From Deroplatys truncata (taxonomy: Eukaryota; Arthropoda; Insecta; Mantodea; Mantidae), in NCBI GenBank assembly GCA_030765065.1, contig CM060988.1:175935065-175999064 (forward strand): a stretch of 64,000 nt of DNA, read 5' to 3'. Made by a program: the position numbers and the translations under genes. Within the stretch, counting starts at the first letter, position 1. Every line of letters starts with the position of its first letter. The notes below the pieces were generated by a model that saw nothing but the letters and a program-made list of their open reading frames with translations, ran no database searches and had not been told where the DNA came from. Of this stretch, positions 1 to 11,757 are shown in pieces.

Positions 1-309
1 CTACATTCTTGTCGCACCACAACCCTGCTAAGAGAAACGTGTCTCTAACAAAAATACTGACGCAGCCGAGGCAAATATAAATATTTAATACTTAAAGAAA
101 CAGTCAAATTACAAAGTTAATATTTTTAAAAATTGGGGCAAAGGCTACCGGGTAACATACGTGCGGTTGCAACTAGTTCAAGTTCGGCTCCCAACACTTG
201 AAATATAATGCAACTCCTTCAATACAACTACCTCAGATTGGCTCCCAAAGCTGCGGCAAATAACGAAACAATAAAAAAATATTTTCAAATTGACGTCCAT
301 ATGTGGGGC
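1..309. other. unassigned AT-rich sequence
   Basis: No repeat shared with the rest of the window, no transposase similarity and no long reading frame were seen. It runs into an HLE fragment at its right edge. Confidence 0.4.
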
Positions 310-495
310 TAACAAACCTTCTTCTTCAACTCCTCTTCGTTCTGAATGAATTTTGTATAATAGGTAAGGTGTATGAGATAGACAAAATCTTACTATATTA
401 TAACGTAGATCTCGTTAAAGCACACAATTTTTTGTGGCGTTAACCATTTTCAAGGCAATCCTTACTGATTTGAATTTTCAAATACTTATTTTCCC
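310..495 (+). mobile_element. HLE fragment (internal right half)
   Basis: Matches the middle-right part of HLE: the block around CTTCATTCTGAA, the AGATAGACAAAATC block and the GTAGATCTCGTTAAA block follow in the usual order. Both termini are missing. It ends where the next copy begins and may be the remains of a copy into which that copy inserted. Confidence 0.6.
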
Positions 496-514
496 AACTG
501 CACAGTTTTTATTC

Positions 515-1185
515 GTTTTTGTTTTCTCTACGACGTACATGATAGGTAAAGAAGTTACTGCATTCCACACATAAATTTTATGCACAGATTTCACCGAAAA
601 TAGCATTTTTAGAAAAGACCACCCCCAGCGCGCGCGCGTGGTGTGTGTATGTGTTTTGATGTTTAGGTTCTTTATGTTCCAAAAATAAGACACGAAATTT
701 TTGAACCACCCCAAAAATACGCTTTACATGGAACATTTTTCAAAATTTTGATTTCCTCAAAAATTGCTCTAACGATTTTCATTAATATGCCATATATTAA
801 AGATATTTACACGACAAACAAAATGTATACCTTAAGAATTTTCTCGGAATAGCCTGTGAAGGTCTCTTCATTCAGAAATTTTACATAACTATGTTTTTTT
901 ATTTTTAGTCATTCATTTTCGTTCAGATATTGATAATTTTCTATATTTCAGTTGCTGAATATTTCTTCTTGCAATTTTAATGCATTGTTGCAACATTTTA
1001 ATTTTTGTAATTCCTGTTATTGTTTTATATAATTACGTTGAATTTGTATTCTCTGTCTTTGGCAGCCTACAGTTATGTAGGTAGATATTAAAATAAATAG
1101 ACATAAAATAAGCTTTCGCAAGAATGGTTTATGTACCTACAAATAAACTAAAGCGGTAAAGAAAGTTATGTAAATGTATCACATA
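515..1185 (+). mobile_element. HLE copy, diverged variant (HLE-C)
   Basis: The left half follows HLE order: TTTTCTCTAC-like start, CATTCCAC block, short GCGCGCG/TGTGTG tract, then CTTTACATGGAACATTTTTC. The right half differs. Positions 905-1090 carry a block ending GGCAGCCTACAG that recurs at 5640-5832. The copy then returns to an HLE-like right end with GTAAAGAAAGT followed by an ATGTA...CACAT hairpin near 1168. It is an old subfamily or a recombinant. Confidence 0.55.
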
Positions 1186-1214
1186 AATCTTTTGGAAATG
1201 CTATTTTGGGGAAG

Positions 1215-1292
1215 AGGGTCTGGGGACCTCACAACGAATATTTCCAGCGAAATGTTGATTTCGAATTTCTGGATAGAATGTAACACTTCCTC
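1215..1292 (-). mobile_element. HLE left-end fragment
   Basis: A short inverted piece of the HLE left end: a diverged ACATGTATTTCCGGTGAAATC block followed by the TCGAATTTTTGGGTGGAAT block. Only about 80 bases are present and the terminus itself is lost. Confidence 0.45.
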
Positions 1293-1977
1293 TGGGGAAT
1301 GTAAGGATGAAAAAGTATTCAGATTGCGAAATCAGCTATGTATCTACTTTCACCTACTGCCGGTTTTTAAAAACAATAGATTATACCTTTTCAAAACAAA
1401 ATCATATTTCAGAAATACAGTAGAACCCTGTTTAACAGAAATAAAGGCGGCATAATCGTTACGATTTTACGCAACGAAAAGAAGAAAGTATTATTCTATT
1501 CCTAATGCAACTTCAATTAAAAAAAACTGGTACTGTATACAGTATTAAAATGTGCACTACAGTATTTACAAACACTACTTCAAAAAATTGTCACTTTTAT
1601 TCAGCCTGATACTATAGATACGCCAATGCCGTAATCTAATGCGACATTTTCCATCTAACGGCTTCGAGTTTTTTTCTTCCAATGCTTATTACAACGCGCT
1701 TTCTTTTTGATGACTTCTTAAACACAAATAAACCACACTGACCAACACCAACAGTAAAATATCAATGGTCCTCCACATTAAATGCCTGTGGAAGCAGTTA
1801 ACACTTGTTATAACGGTACAACATTTCTTGGAATGTGGGATAGGGGATGAGGATTAACTGCATACAATACCAAGTACCTGTGTTAGAATTTAGGACTGGA
1901 GTAGGAGAACATTATTACTTGTCATAGCGACATTGCCAACGCGAATTTAGCATCTCGTATTTTTTCTCTCTTCTTCG

Positions 1978-3722
1978 TCTTTTCTCTACTACGTATAGTA
2001 AGTAGGGGAAGTATTGCATTCCAACCAAAAATTCGATACCGAGATTTCACCGGAAATACATGTTTTGACGTGCCCCGAATCCAATTAACCATTTATGAAA
2101 ACATGTCCGCGTGTGTGTGTGTGTGTCTGTCTGTGAACAGCATAACTCAAAAACGAAAAATCTGATAAATACCAAACTTGGTATTTGAGTTTGGTGTCTT
2201 CAAAGAATGTGACGGGAAGATTTTCAAGAAAATCCCTCCACACCACACTATTCTTTACATGGAACATTTTTCGAAAATTTTTATTTTCTCAAAAATGGCT
2301 ATAGCGATAAAATACCATATGTTTAAGATATTTTCATGGCAAATGAAATGTACATCTTGAATTTTCTGGGAATATCCCCAAACGTCCTCTTCATTCTAAA
2401 TGACTTTCGCATAACTGGTAAACCTAAGGGATAGACAAAATTTTACTACCCACACAAAAAATGTAGATCTCGTTAAAACACACAATTTGTCAAATACTCT
2501 TTTTTTGGGTCCAGTGAACCATTTCCGAGATATTCCTTGTTATTTGTTTGAATTTTCCGATAGTTATACATTTTCTCAAATGGGAATTCGTTATTTTTTT
2601 ATCCTGGACATGCAAAGAGAATAGAATGTGTTACACTCACATGACTTTCTCTACTCGTGTACAAACTATTTTTACAAACTCTTACTCTCCATCTATTTCA
2701 TATTAATCGAGATAAACATTTGTAGAAACGATCTTTTGATATGCAAAGAGAATTACATTTTACACATAGCGAACAGTTCTAAAACTACTTGACTATCGCT
2801 TAAGGCGTACTATGTTCCCTTGTTTTGTATTTGCAGTAGTCTTTAAGCATATACATATCTCTTAATAGCTGGTTGCTATGTGCAGCACCATTCCCTTTGC
2901 CTCAGATTAATACTCTTTGCATATACAAGACAAAAAAATGAATAACGAATTCTCATTTGAGAAAATAAGTATTGAAAAATTTAAGAGAATAACAAACAAT
3001 AACTCGAAAATGGTTCACTCAACAAATAAAATGTATATGACATAAATTGTGTATTTTAACGCGATCTACATTTGTTGTGTAGTAAAATTTTGTCTATCTC
3101 TTATGGTTTACCAGTTATGCAAAAGTCGTTCACAATGAAGAATACTTTTGGAGACATTCCCAGAAAATTCGAGATATACATTTCATTTGGCATGAAAATA
3201 TCTTAAACATATGATATTTTAATCAAAATCGTTAGAGTCATTTTTGAGAAAATTAAAACTTTCGAAAAATGTTCCATGTAAAGGGTAGTCTGGGGTGGGG
3301 GATTTTCTTGTAAACCTTCGTGTCGCATCCTTGGAAAATACTGAACCTAAATACCAAGTTTGGTGTTTATCCGACTGTTCGTTTCTGAGCTATGCTGTTC
3401 ACAGACAGACACACACACGGACATGTTTCCAAAAATGCTTTATTTGAATTCAGGGGTTCTCAAAACATGTATTTCCGGTGAAATCTCGGTATCGAATTTT
3501 TGGGTGGAATACAATACTTACCCTACTTACTATACGTAGTAGATAAAGTAAAACTTGGACTACCGCTTAAAGCCTACCATATTCCCCTTGCACCTACAAG
3601 AAAATTAGCAATAAGATTCTGCAAATGTTTATCTCGATTAACATGAAGTAGATGGAGAATAAGCGTTTGTAAAAATAGTTTGTATAATAGCAGAGAAAGT
3701 CAAGTGAATGCAGCACTTCAGC
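1978..3722 (+). mobile_element. HLE host copy interrupted by an inverted HLE
   Basis: The left part (1978-2626) starts TTTTCTCTACTACGTATAGTAAGTAGG, here split as TTTTCTCTACTACG plus TATAGTAAGTAGG, and runs through the TG tract at about 2115-2130 to the GCAAAGAGAAT block. The right part resumes near 3565 with TACCGCTTAAAGCCTACC and ends in a hairpin AAGTG/CACTT at 3702-3718. An inverted copy (2627-3549) lies between. About 30 host bases are missing at the junction. Confidence 0.75.
2627..3549 (-). mobile_element. HLE-A copy nested in another HLE
   Basis: Full-length inverted copy. It begins TGTGTTACACTCACATGAC (the first bases TCTGA are lost) and ends ACGTAGTAGATAAAGT, followed by AAAA. Positions 2726-2860 carry an extra block, with CTTTTGATATGCAAAGAGAA, that recurs in the copy at 14595. 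The two therefore share a sub-lineage. Confidence 0.75.
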
Positions 3723-3894
3723 CTTTTATTTATTTATTCCCCCCCCCCTCCCTCATCGTTTCGGTTAAGCGCAGTTTGGTTAAGCGGGGTTTTACTGTAC
3801 TGTCACTCCGACTTAAAGCGAGAGCTGAATCCTGATGACAAAATATCACAACCTCGGCAATAATGCCAATAATATTGATCGCGTACTACTGCAA

Positions 3895-4080
3895 ATGCGT
3901 GGTATGGGCGCTTTATGACAACACGCATCTCGGCAGCGCTTGGGTTCGAATACCGTTGGGATAGAGCGCCGAGCTCCCTCCCTAGCAGCGTCAGGGAGAT
4001 TTTTCTCGGTTATATGCGGTCCAGTTCACTAAGCCTGCTATCCGGCTGCAAGGTGTAGCTGGCCATTTCATCTCAGTGAG
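3895..4080 (+). mobile_element. possible tRNA-derived SINE
   Basis: A B-box-like stretch (GGGTTCGAATACC) lies near 3949. The sequence around it is more GC-rich than its neighbours. No second copy was found in the window and no target-site duplication is obvious, so the call is tentative. Confidence 0.3.
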
Positions 4081-4312
4081 CAGAGAAAAATGTGACAAAG
4101 ACTGCCAATCAAGCTTATCTTAGGTCATTAATGTTTCTCAGAGACGTGAATTGTTCTACTTTCTGTAAACCGGGTCAGGAATGCCAACAGAAATAGTTTT
4201 GTGTATCTATTCTTGGAAATGGTCTTCGAATACGCCCATATCACAAATGAACTATTATTATTTTTTTTATCCGACAAACAAAAATACAAGAGACAAATAC
4301 AACAGCGAAAAA

Positions 4313-4881
4313 TCTTATGTGTTTGCACTCGCTGACTTTTCTCTACTCTTGTACAAACTATTTTTACAAACGCTTATTTTCCATCTACTTCATGTTAATC
4401 GAGATAAACACTTGCAGAAACTATCTTATTGCTAATTTTCTTGTAGGTGCAAGGGGAATATGGTAGACTTTAAGCGATAGTCAAATATTTTAAGAGCTGG
4501 TTGCTATGTGGAGCATTACATTCTCTTTGCATGTCCAGTACACACACAAAAAAAGAAGAAAATAAAACGAATTCCAATTTGAGGAAAAGTATAAGCATTG
4601 AAAAGTTTAAAAAATAGCAAGGAATATCTCGGAAATGGTTCACTCCAGAAACAAACAAAAATGCATATGACAAACTGTGTGTTTTAACGAGATTACATTT
4701 TTTTTGTGTAGTAAACATTTGTCTCTTTCTTGCGGTTTACCAGTTATGCGTAAGTCTTTCAGAATGAAGAGGACTTTTGAGGTTATTCCCAGAAAATTCA
4801 AGATATACATTTCAAATGCCATGAAAACATCTTAAACATATGACATTTTAATCAAAATCTAAGAGCCATTTTTGAGAAAAT
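4313..4881 (-). mobile_element. HLE-A copy, left end lost
   Basis: Starts TCTTATGTGTTTGCACTC at the right-end hairpin and runs through the expected blocks, including TTAAGAGCTGGTTGCTATGTG and GTTTACCAGTTATGC. It breaks off at TTTTTGAGAAAAT. The TG tract and left terminus are absent. Confidence 0.7.
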
Positions 4882-5514
4882 AGAACCCTGTCTGTAGGCT
4901 TACACAGATTATAATTTTACTTCACTCCTTTTATTAATGCTTGACACGATTTAAATAACACTTCACTGATATAGAGAGCTGTAAGATTCTTTTTATTAAT
5001 TAATTACCCTTTTTTAACACGTAAACTTATTTTTTGTCTCACACGAATACATATTATGCTTTTTGAGGACACTTTTTGCGTCTGGTTAGTAACGCTGTCT
5101 GCAGGCAACTGAACCCTAAATTTTTCAGTTTTTGATTGGCTAGTCCTACTCCAATAGAATGCCTTCATTTAACTAAAGTTATTTTTCTGGTTGTTGATTG
5201 GCTATTTTATAAACTGTCACAAAATAATGACTAGTAGCATTATTAAACATTCTTACTCATTATTGCCTCAAGGTTACCTCATTGTTACCTCTTTGTTAGC
5301 AACTTTTGACCTATTTCTCACAGCTCCTACATTATTAAATTACGTAATACATTCACATAACATTATTGAACATGTTTACAATAGTACACAATAATATAAA
5401 CATATACAATGACTGTAATATACATACACATATTGCTTTAAGGCGGGCTGTTATTGAATTTACATATTATATAATTTGACTAAAATTATTTAAGTGTTAA
5501 AAATACTACCTCAC
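4882..5514. other. unassigned AT-rich sequence
   Basis: Begins where an HLE is truncated. No recognisable protein domain. A 67-codon frame at 5191-5394 has no supporting feature. Confidence 0.35.
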
Positions 5515-5557
5515 AATTAAAGAAATAAATGTGTCCAGCTCTTCATAAATCGCCCTG
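5515..5557. mobile_element. terminal inverted repeat of a Tc1/mariner-superfamily element
   Basis: About 43 bases from AATTAAAGAAATAAATG to CTTCATAAATCGCCCTG closely match the right terminal repeat of the element at 42471-43811. TA follows at once. No partner terminus was found upstream, so this is an orphan end. Confidence 0.5.
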
Positions 5558-5639
5558 TATATTAAGAAATCACGCGTTTAGCCAATAATTTTATAAATCT
5601 CTGTATCCTCTTACTTATATATAATTTCATTCTATGTTT

Positions 5640-5832
5640 TCTATTTTCAGCCATTAATTTTGCTCAGATATTAATAGTATACATTTCAATTTTTTAATAT
5701 TTCTTTTTAATTTCTGCTATTGTTTTATATAATTATACTGAATTGGTATTTTTGTTTTTGGCAGCCTACAGTCGTGTAGGAAGATTTCAAAATAAATAGA
5801 CAGAAATATAAGCTTTGGAAAGATTTGTTTTT
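5640..5832 (+). mobile_element. HLE-C right-half fragment
   Basis: Shares with 905-1130 a run of common blocks: TTTTATATAATTA, GGCAGCCTACAG, GTGTAGG, AAAATAAATAGACA and AAGCTTTGG/CG. Neither copy is complete on its own. The pair shows this is a separate repeat type joined to an HLE-like right end. Confidence 0.5.
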
Positions 5833-6311
5833 CTTTCTAAGGAACCAAGGACGTATCGTCCTTAATGCATTCCTATGTACATCTGTTATCCTATTTGGTA
5901 AGTAGGTACACGTAACAGAGTTTTATTGTTCACCAACTCATTCGGTAGATTGCATAATTAACACACAGATATGTCTGTTCTTGTAAAAGGAAACTGGGAG
6001 AGCACTGACCGTTCTTTATGGAGTATGACCCTGGGGAAAGCAACGCTATGAAAAAATAACATGTGAGGGAAAGTATGGCATCATCATCGTACCCTGCTGG
6101 AAACACGCTCTGTCGATTGAGCGGTTCAAATGGAACGGAAGTTGTTTCCAGGCCTTCACCTTTGTTACCAGCGTCATATCTGTAGGTCTAGCACGCGAAC
6201 TCTACGCGAATATTAATTATACTAAACTGTACGCTAACTGCTAACAAGTTATACTCATTATATTGTAATAAATGTGTCACGCTTCATGGCGTGATGACTG
6301 CTGATAAGTGA
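5833..6311. other. unassigned sequence
   Basis: No protein similarity and no window-internal repeat were found. It leads into the minisatellite. Confidence 0.35.
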
Positions 6312-6460
6312 GCAGAAGTCTGCTTTCATTACTACAGTTGTCTTTAATGCTGACGAACTATATTCTGTAGTTTCTGGTTTCTTTACTGCAGGTGTCTACA
6401 CTGTTGACGATTTGTATTCTGTGATGTGCGGTTGCTTTACTACAGTTTCTGTATTGTGGA

Positions 6461-6726
6461 CAAAAAAATTCAATTACGCTTTATTTAAGGACGCTCTTTA
6501 ACTACTATTGTCCTTAACGTCCCATTCTATATTGGGCGTGAAAGACCGGTAATTTTGCTCAGAGGCCTCTTTATCAGGCTTGAGGTTCTTTTACGTGCCG
6601 TAAATCTACGACACGGGGCCACCGGCTTTACTTACCTTCTGAAGGAAGCCATGCTAAGGATTTTTACCCCCGAAAACATCCATCCCCCTCCGCCGGGTTT
6701 GAGCCCGCGACCTTGGGAACTAGAAC
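6461..6726 (-). mobile_element. SINE1 copy inserted in the minisatellite
   Basis: Matches SINE1 on the minus strand: tail near 6470, body with CACGCCCAATAT-type ends, and a tRNA-like head ending at the B box (GGGTTTGAGCCCGCGACC, read on plus). The A-box part is missing. The flanks GTATTGTGGA (6451-6460) and GTATTGTTGA (6727-6736) form an imperfect 10-base target duplication of minisatellite sequence. Confidence 0.8.
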
Positions 6727-7625
6727 GTATTGTTGACGATGTATTCTGCGATGCCTGGTTGCTTTACTACAGATGTCTGTATTGTTTACGATTTGCATTC
6801 TGTGGTGCCTGGTTTCTTTACTACAGATGTTTGTATTGTTGAGGATCTATGTTCTATAGTGTCTGGTTTCTTTACTACAGATGTCTGTATTGTTGAGTAA
6901 CTATGTTCTATAGTGTCTGGTTTCTTTACTACAGATGTCTGTATTGTTGAGGTTCTATGTTCTATAGTGTCTGGTGGCTTTACTACAGCTGTCTGTATTG
7001 TTGAGGATCTATGTTCTATAGTGTCTGGTTTCTTTACTACAGATGTCTGTATTGTTGAGGATCTATGTTCTATAGTGTCTGGTTTCTTTACTACAGCTGT
7101 CTGTATTGTTGAGGATCTATGTTCTATAGTGTCTGGTTTCTTTACTACAGATGTCTGTATTGTTGAGGATCTATGTTCAATAGTGTCTGGTTTCTTTACT
7201 ACAGCTGTCTGTATTGTTGAGGATCTATGTTCTATAGTGTCTGGTTTCTTTACTACAGATGTCTGTATTGTTGAGGATCTATGTTCTATAGCGTCTGGTT
7301 TCTTTACTACAGCTGTCTGTATTGTTGAGGATCTATGCTCTATAGTGTCTGGTTTCTTTACTACAGATGTCTGTATTGTTGAGTATCTATGTTCTATAGT
7401 GTCTGGTTTCTTTACTACAGATGTCTGTATTGTTGAGGATCTATGTTCTATAGTGTCTGGTTTCTTTACTACAGATGTCTGTATTGTTGAGGATCTATGT
7501 TCTATAGTGTCTGGTGGCTTCACTACAGATGTCTGTATTGTTGAGGATCTATGTTCTATAGTGTCTGGTGGCTTTACTACAGCTGTCTGTATTGTTGAGG
7601 ATCTATGTTCTATAGTGTCTGGTTT

Positions 7626-8357
7626 CTTTACTACATATGTATGTATTGTTGATGATCTATGTTCTATAGTGTCTGGTGGCTTTACTACAGCTGTCTGTAT
7701 TGTTGAGGATCTATGTTCTATGGTGTCTGGTTTCTTTACTACAGATGTCTGTATTGTTGAGGATCTATGTTCTATAGTGTCTGGTGGCTTTACTACAGCT
7801 GTCTGTATTATTGCTTTACTACTGCTGTATTGTTGATGGTTTGCATTCTGTGGTATCTGGTTTCTTTACTACAGCTGTTGTATTGTTGCTTTACTACAGC
7901 TGTATTGTTGACGATTTGCATTCTGTGGTGTCTGGTTTCTTTACTACACATGTCTGTATTGTTTAGGATCTATGTTCTATAGTGTCTGTTTCTTTACTAC
8001 ATATGTATGTATTGTTGATGATCTATGTTCTATAGTGTCTGGTGGCTTTACTACAGCTGTCTGTATTGTTGAGGATCTATGTTCTATGGTGTCTGGTTTC
8101 TTTACTACAGATGTCTGTATTGTTGAGGATCTATGTTCTATAGTGTCTGGTGGCTTTACTACAGCTGTCTGTATTATTGCTTTACTACTGCTGTATTGTT
8201 GATGGTTTGCATTCTGTGGTATCTGGTTTCTTTACTACAGCTGTTGTATTGTTGCTTTACTACAGCTGTATTGTTGACGATTTGCATTCTGTGGTGTCTG
8301 GTTTCTTTACTACACATGTCTGTATTGTTTAGGATCTATGTTCTATAGTGTCTGTTT
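7626..8357. repeat. 366-bp tandem segmental duplication inside the minisatellite
   Basis: The blocks about 7626-7991 and 7992-8357 are nearly identical at an offset of 366 bases. They include the irregular stretch GCTTTACTACTGCTGTATTG that interrupts the 54-base rhythm. This is a block-level duplication on top of the unit-level repeat. Confidence 0.85.
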
Positions 8358-8775
8358 CTTTACTACAGCTGTATTGTTGACGATTTGCATTCTGTGGTGT
8401 CTGGTTTCTTTACTACGCCTGTCTGTATTGTTGAGGATCTATGTTCTATAGTGTCTGTTTCTTTACTACAGCTGTATTGTTGCCGATTTGCATTCTGTGG
8501 CGTCTGGTTTCTTTACTATAGATGTCTGTATTGTTGAGCATCTATGTTCTATAGCGTCTGGTGGCTTTACTACAGCTGTATTGGTGATGATTTGCATTCT
8601 GTGGTATCTGGTTTCTTTACTACAGCTGTCTGTATTGTTGAGGATCTAGTTCTATGTCTGTTTCTTTACTACAGCTGTATTGTTGCTTTACTACAGCTGT
8701 ATTGTTGTCGATTTGCATTCTGTGGCGTCTGCTTTCTTTATTACAGTTGCCTATATTGTTGAAGATCTATATTTT

Positions 8776-8961
8776 GGGTTGTACCAACAATTAAATATTA
8801 CTAAATCTAGCATTGCTCGATGCACGAAGAATCCAAACACACAAATTATGCCTAACGGCCAGACACCTCTACATATGTAGTTAATAGTGATACATGTTCG
8901 TAAGAAATGCTTTGCGTAAGATAAAACTGCGATGGTAAACAATTTTGATTGTAGCACCTAT
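8776..8961. other. short unassigned stretch after the minisatellite
   Basis: No recognisable repeat or domain in about 190 bases. Confidence 0.3.
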
Positions 8962-9516
8962 TTATAGTAGACAGTGGAAGTATTGCATTCCACCCAAAAA
9001 CTCGATACCGGGATTTCACCATAAATACATGTTTTGAGGCCCTCTGAATCCAAAAACAACATTTTTAGAAAAAGATCCGTGTGTTTTATGTGTCAACAGC
9101 ATAACTCAAAAACGAAAAGGCGGATAAATACCATAGTCGGTATTTAGGTTCAGTATCTTTCAAAGATGCAACACAAAGATTTTCAAGAAAATCCCCCACC
9201 GCAGACTACTCTTTACACGGAACATAATTTGAAATGTTTTATTTTCTCAAAAATGGCTCTAACGATTTGATTAAATTGTTATTCGATTTTCTTTTCATGT
9301 CCTTACTTGCAAGAGAATGGAATGCTCCACATAGCAACCAGCTCTTAAAACATTTGTCTATCGCTTAAAGTCTACCATGTTCCCCTTGCATCTACAAGAA
9401 AATTAGCAATAAGATGCAAATATTTATCTCGATTAACATGAATTAGATGTAGAATAAGCGTTTCAGAAATTGTGTATACAAGAGTAGAGAAAATCATGTA
9501 AATGTAAGCCATCAGA
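8962..9516 (+). mobile_element. HLE copy with internal deletion
   Basis: The left part carries TTCGATACC-type and CATGTTTTGAGG blocks. The TG tract is reduced to TGTGTTTTATGTG. Near 9268 it jumps from CTAACGATTTGATTAAA straight to GTTATTCGATTTTC, losing the middle. It ends AGTAGAGAAAATCATG...CATCAGA with a decayed terminal hairpin. Confidence 0.7.
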
Positions 9517-9697
9517 CATTCCCCCTGCTTTTCTTCTTTTTCTTTGGGAATGTTAAAGCACGCATTCTTCGTGGAATGCAATAGTTCCTCTAGCTTACGT
9601 AAGCGGTAGAGGTATTAAATGAGAACTGAATTTTATAATGGTAAGGCCCATCTCCGATACAAAAATGTGATTATACTCTGATCCTTTTAATTTGAAA

Positions 9698-9764
<67 letters not shown>

Positions 9765-9946
9765 CGCAACTGACAAGTACACTAATCCTCGGCGCTCATT
9801 AGGCAAGAGATAACCCTGACAATGGCGTCGTGCTCCAATTAAGGTTGCAACTGTTGTACAAGTTCATCTCCATTAATTCATTATAGAAACTGAAAAGGCT
9901 TTGGTGATTATCTTCTTTTATCCGATCGTAATGGTGACACAAAAAA
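9517..9946. other. unassigned sequence containing a microsatellite
   Basis: Apart from the (TG)n(CG)n tract at 9702-9768, nothing recognisable was seen. Confidence 0.35.
9702..9768. repeat. (TG)n(CG)n microsatellite
   Basis: About 28 TG repeats pass directly into about six CG repeats. The whole tract is alternating pyrimidine-purine. Unlike most TG tracts here, its flanks are not HLE. Confidence 0.95.
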
Positions 9947-10743
9947 TCTGTGTTGCACTCATATTTTGTAAACGCTTATTCTCCATCTATTTCACGATAA
10001 TCGAGATAAACAATTGCACAACCTTATTGCTAATTTTCTTGTAGATGCAAGGGGAATATGGTAGGCTTTAAGCAATAGTCAAATATTTTAAGAGCTGGTT
10101 GCTATGTGAAGTATTCCATTCTCTTTGTATGTCCAGGACATAAAAAAACGAATAACGAATTCCCATTTGAGAAAAAGTATAAGTATTGAAAAATTCAAAC
10201 AAATAACAAGGAATATCTCGGAAATGGACACTCCATAAAAAAAATGTATATGACATAAATTGTCTGTTTTAACAAGCTCTACATTTTTTATCTAGTAAAA
10301 TATTGTCTATCTCTTACGGTTTACCAGTTATGCGAAAGAATGAAGAGGACTTTTGGAGAAATATCCACCAACTTCAAGATATACATTTTATTTGCCAAGA
10401 AAATATCTCAAATATATGATATTTTAATCAAAATCGTTAGAGCCGTTTTTGAGAAAATCAAAATTTTCGAAAAATGTTCCATGTAAAGGGTAGTCTGGGG
10501 TGGGCATGTTTCTTGAAAATCTTCGTGTCGCATCTTTGAAAGATACCGAACTTAAATACCAAGTTTGGTATTTATCCAACTTTTCGTATTTGAGTTATGC
10601 TGTTCACAGGCACACACACGGACGTTTCCAAAAATGCTTTATTTGGATTCAGGGCACCTCAAAACATGTATTTTCAGTGATATCTCGGTATCGAATTTTT
10701 GGGTGGAATACTTATCCAACTTACTACACGTAGTCGAGAAAGT
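9947..10743 (-). mobile_element. HLE-A copy
   Basis: Runs from TCTGTGTTGCACTCAT to GTAGTCGAGAAAGT with AAAAAA on both sides. About 30 bases covering the right subterminal repeat (GACTTTCTCTACTCTTG) are deleted near 9963. The left half is intact. Confidence 0.75.
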
Positions 10744-10924
10744 AAAAAATTAATTGATTTGAGTGATATATTCGCTGGATGTTATTTTCTCTCAGTACCC
10801 AGAAAAATTAATATCAAAGTTACCAGACAGGTGGCCTTAATTGCGCCTAACCTTCTTATTAGGTGCTGAAAAAAAACTGTTGTCTGTAATAGTTCCGATC
10901 GTTCCAATTACAAAAAAAAATTCT

Positions 10925-11757
10925 TCTGTTACGTTTACATGACTTTCTCTACCCATTCTTCAACAAATTATTATTACAAAAGCTTATTCTTTTATCTACT
11001 TCATACTAATCAAGGTAGGCATTTGCATAAATGTTTCATATTTCCTCGCAGTACAAGAGGAATAAGGGAATACAGTAGGCTTAAGCGATAGTCAAATATT
11101 TTTAACAGGAAGTCACTATGTGATGGCTTTTAAATTCCATCCTCTTTGCATGACTACGAGAGAGAATAAATAAAAAACGAATGGCGATTTTGCAGTTGAA
11201 AAAGTATGAAGTATTGGAGAATCCAAACCTATAATAAAGAATATCTCCGAAATGGTCAACGCCACAAAAAATTATCTGACATAAACTGCGTGATTTAAGG
11301 ATATCTACATTTTCTGTGTAGTAGGTCTTTGTCTACATCTTAAAGTTTCAAGTTATAAAAACCTCATTCAGAATGAAGACGACTTCGTAGGCTATACCCT
11401 ATATATTTTATTTGCCATGCAAGTATCTTAAATATACGGCATTTTAATCAAAATTGTTACAGCTATGTTCGAGAAAATAAAAAATAACGGAAACTTTCCC
11501 ATGTAAAAGGTAATTTGAGGTGGAGGATTTTCTTGAAAATCTTCGTGTTGTATCCTTAGAGGACGCTGAACTTAATCACCAAGTTTGGTATTTACCCGAC
11601 TTTTTGTTTTTGAGTCGCTAGGCACACGCACCCTTTTCTAAAAATGCTTTAAATTTAGGGGGCCTCAGAACTGTATTTCGGCTCAAATCTCGGTATTGAA
11701 TTTTTGGATGGAATGCAATAGTTCCTCTACTCACTATAGGAATGCAGTCGAGAAAGT
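10925..11757 (-). mobile_element. HLE-B copy (diverged)
   Basis: Begins TCTGTTACGTTTACATGAC, then TTTCTCTACCCATTCTTC, and ends GCAGTCGAGAAAGT. Blocks are in standard order, with many substitutions and small gaps relative to HLE-A. The TG tract has shrunk to a few bases. Confidence 0.7.

Larger units (their letters stand above)
1418..3797. mobile_element. pogo/Tigger-like MITE, split by HLEs
   Basis: The left end reads TA then CAGTAGAACCCTGTTTAAC. The right end, read on the other strand, is TA then CAGTAAAACCCCGCTTAACC. CAGT...CCC ends flanked by TA are typical of pogo/Tigger elements. Only about 630 bases (1418-1977 and 3723-3797) belong to the element. The rest is a nested pair of HLEs. No transposase reading frame is visible. 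The right end falls beside a C-rich run (3740-3749). The call rests on the two ends only. Confidence 0.5.
6312..8775. repeat. 54-bp minisatellite array with higher-order structure
   Basis: The unit is 54 bases, with core GTCTGGTTTCTTTACTACAG then ATGTCTGTATTGTTGAGG. The central part (about 6900-7800) has roughly 17 well-conserved units. Two unit types alternate, one with ACAGATGTC and one with ACAGCTGTC, giving a local 108-base period. Units are more diverged at both edges (6312-6460 and 8360-8775), as expected if unequal exchange keeps the centre uniform. Because 54 is divisible by three, long open frames arise on both strands. They are not evidence of a protein. Confidence 0.93.

Noticed and set aside
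6900..7800. Possible CRISPR-like array
   Set aside because: Units are contiguous 54-base tandem repeats without unique spacers, in an evidently eukaryotic context.
6913..7836. A 307-codon plus frame, and a 245-codon minus frame over it, of 18-residue repeats
   Set aside because: The 54-base unit is a multiple of three, so frames without a stop in one unit stay open on both strands. No start context, no non-repeat coding sequence and no domain.
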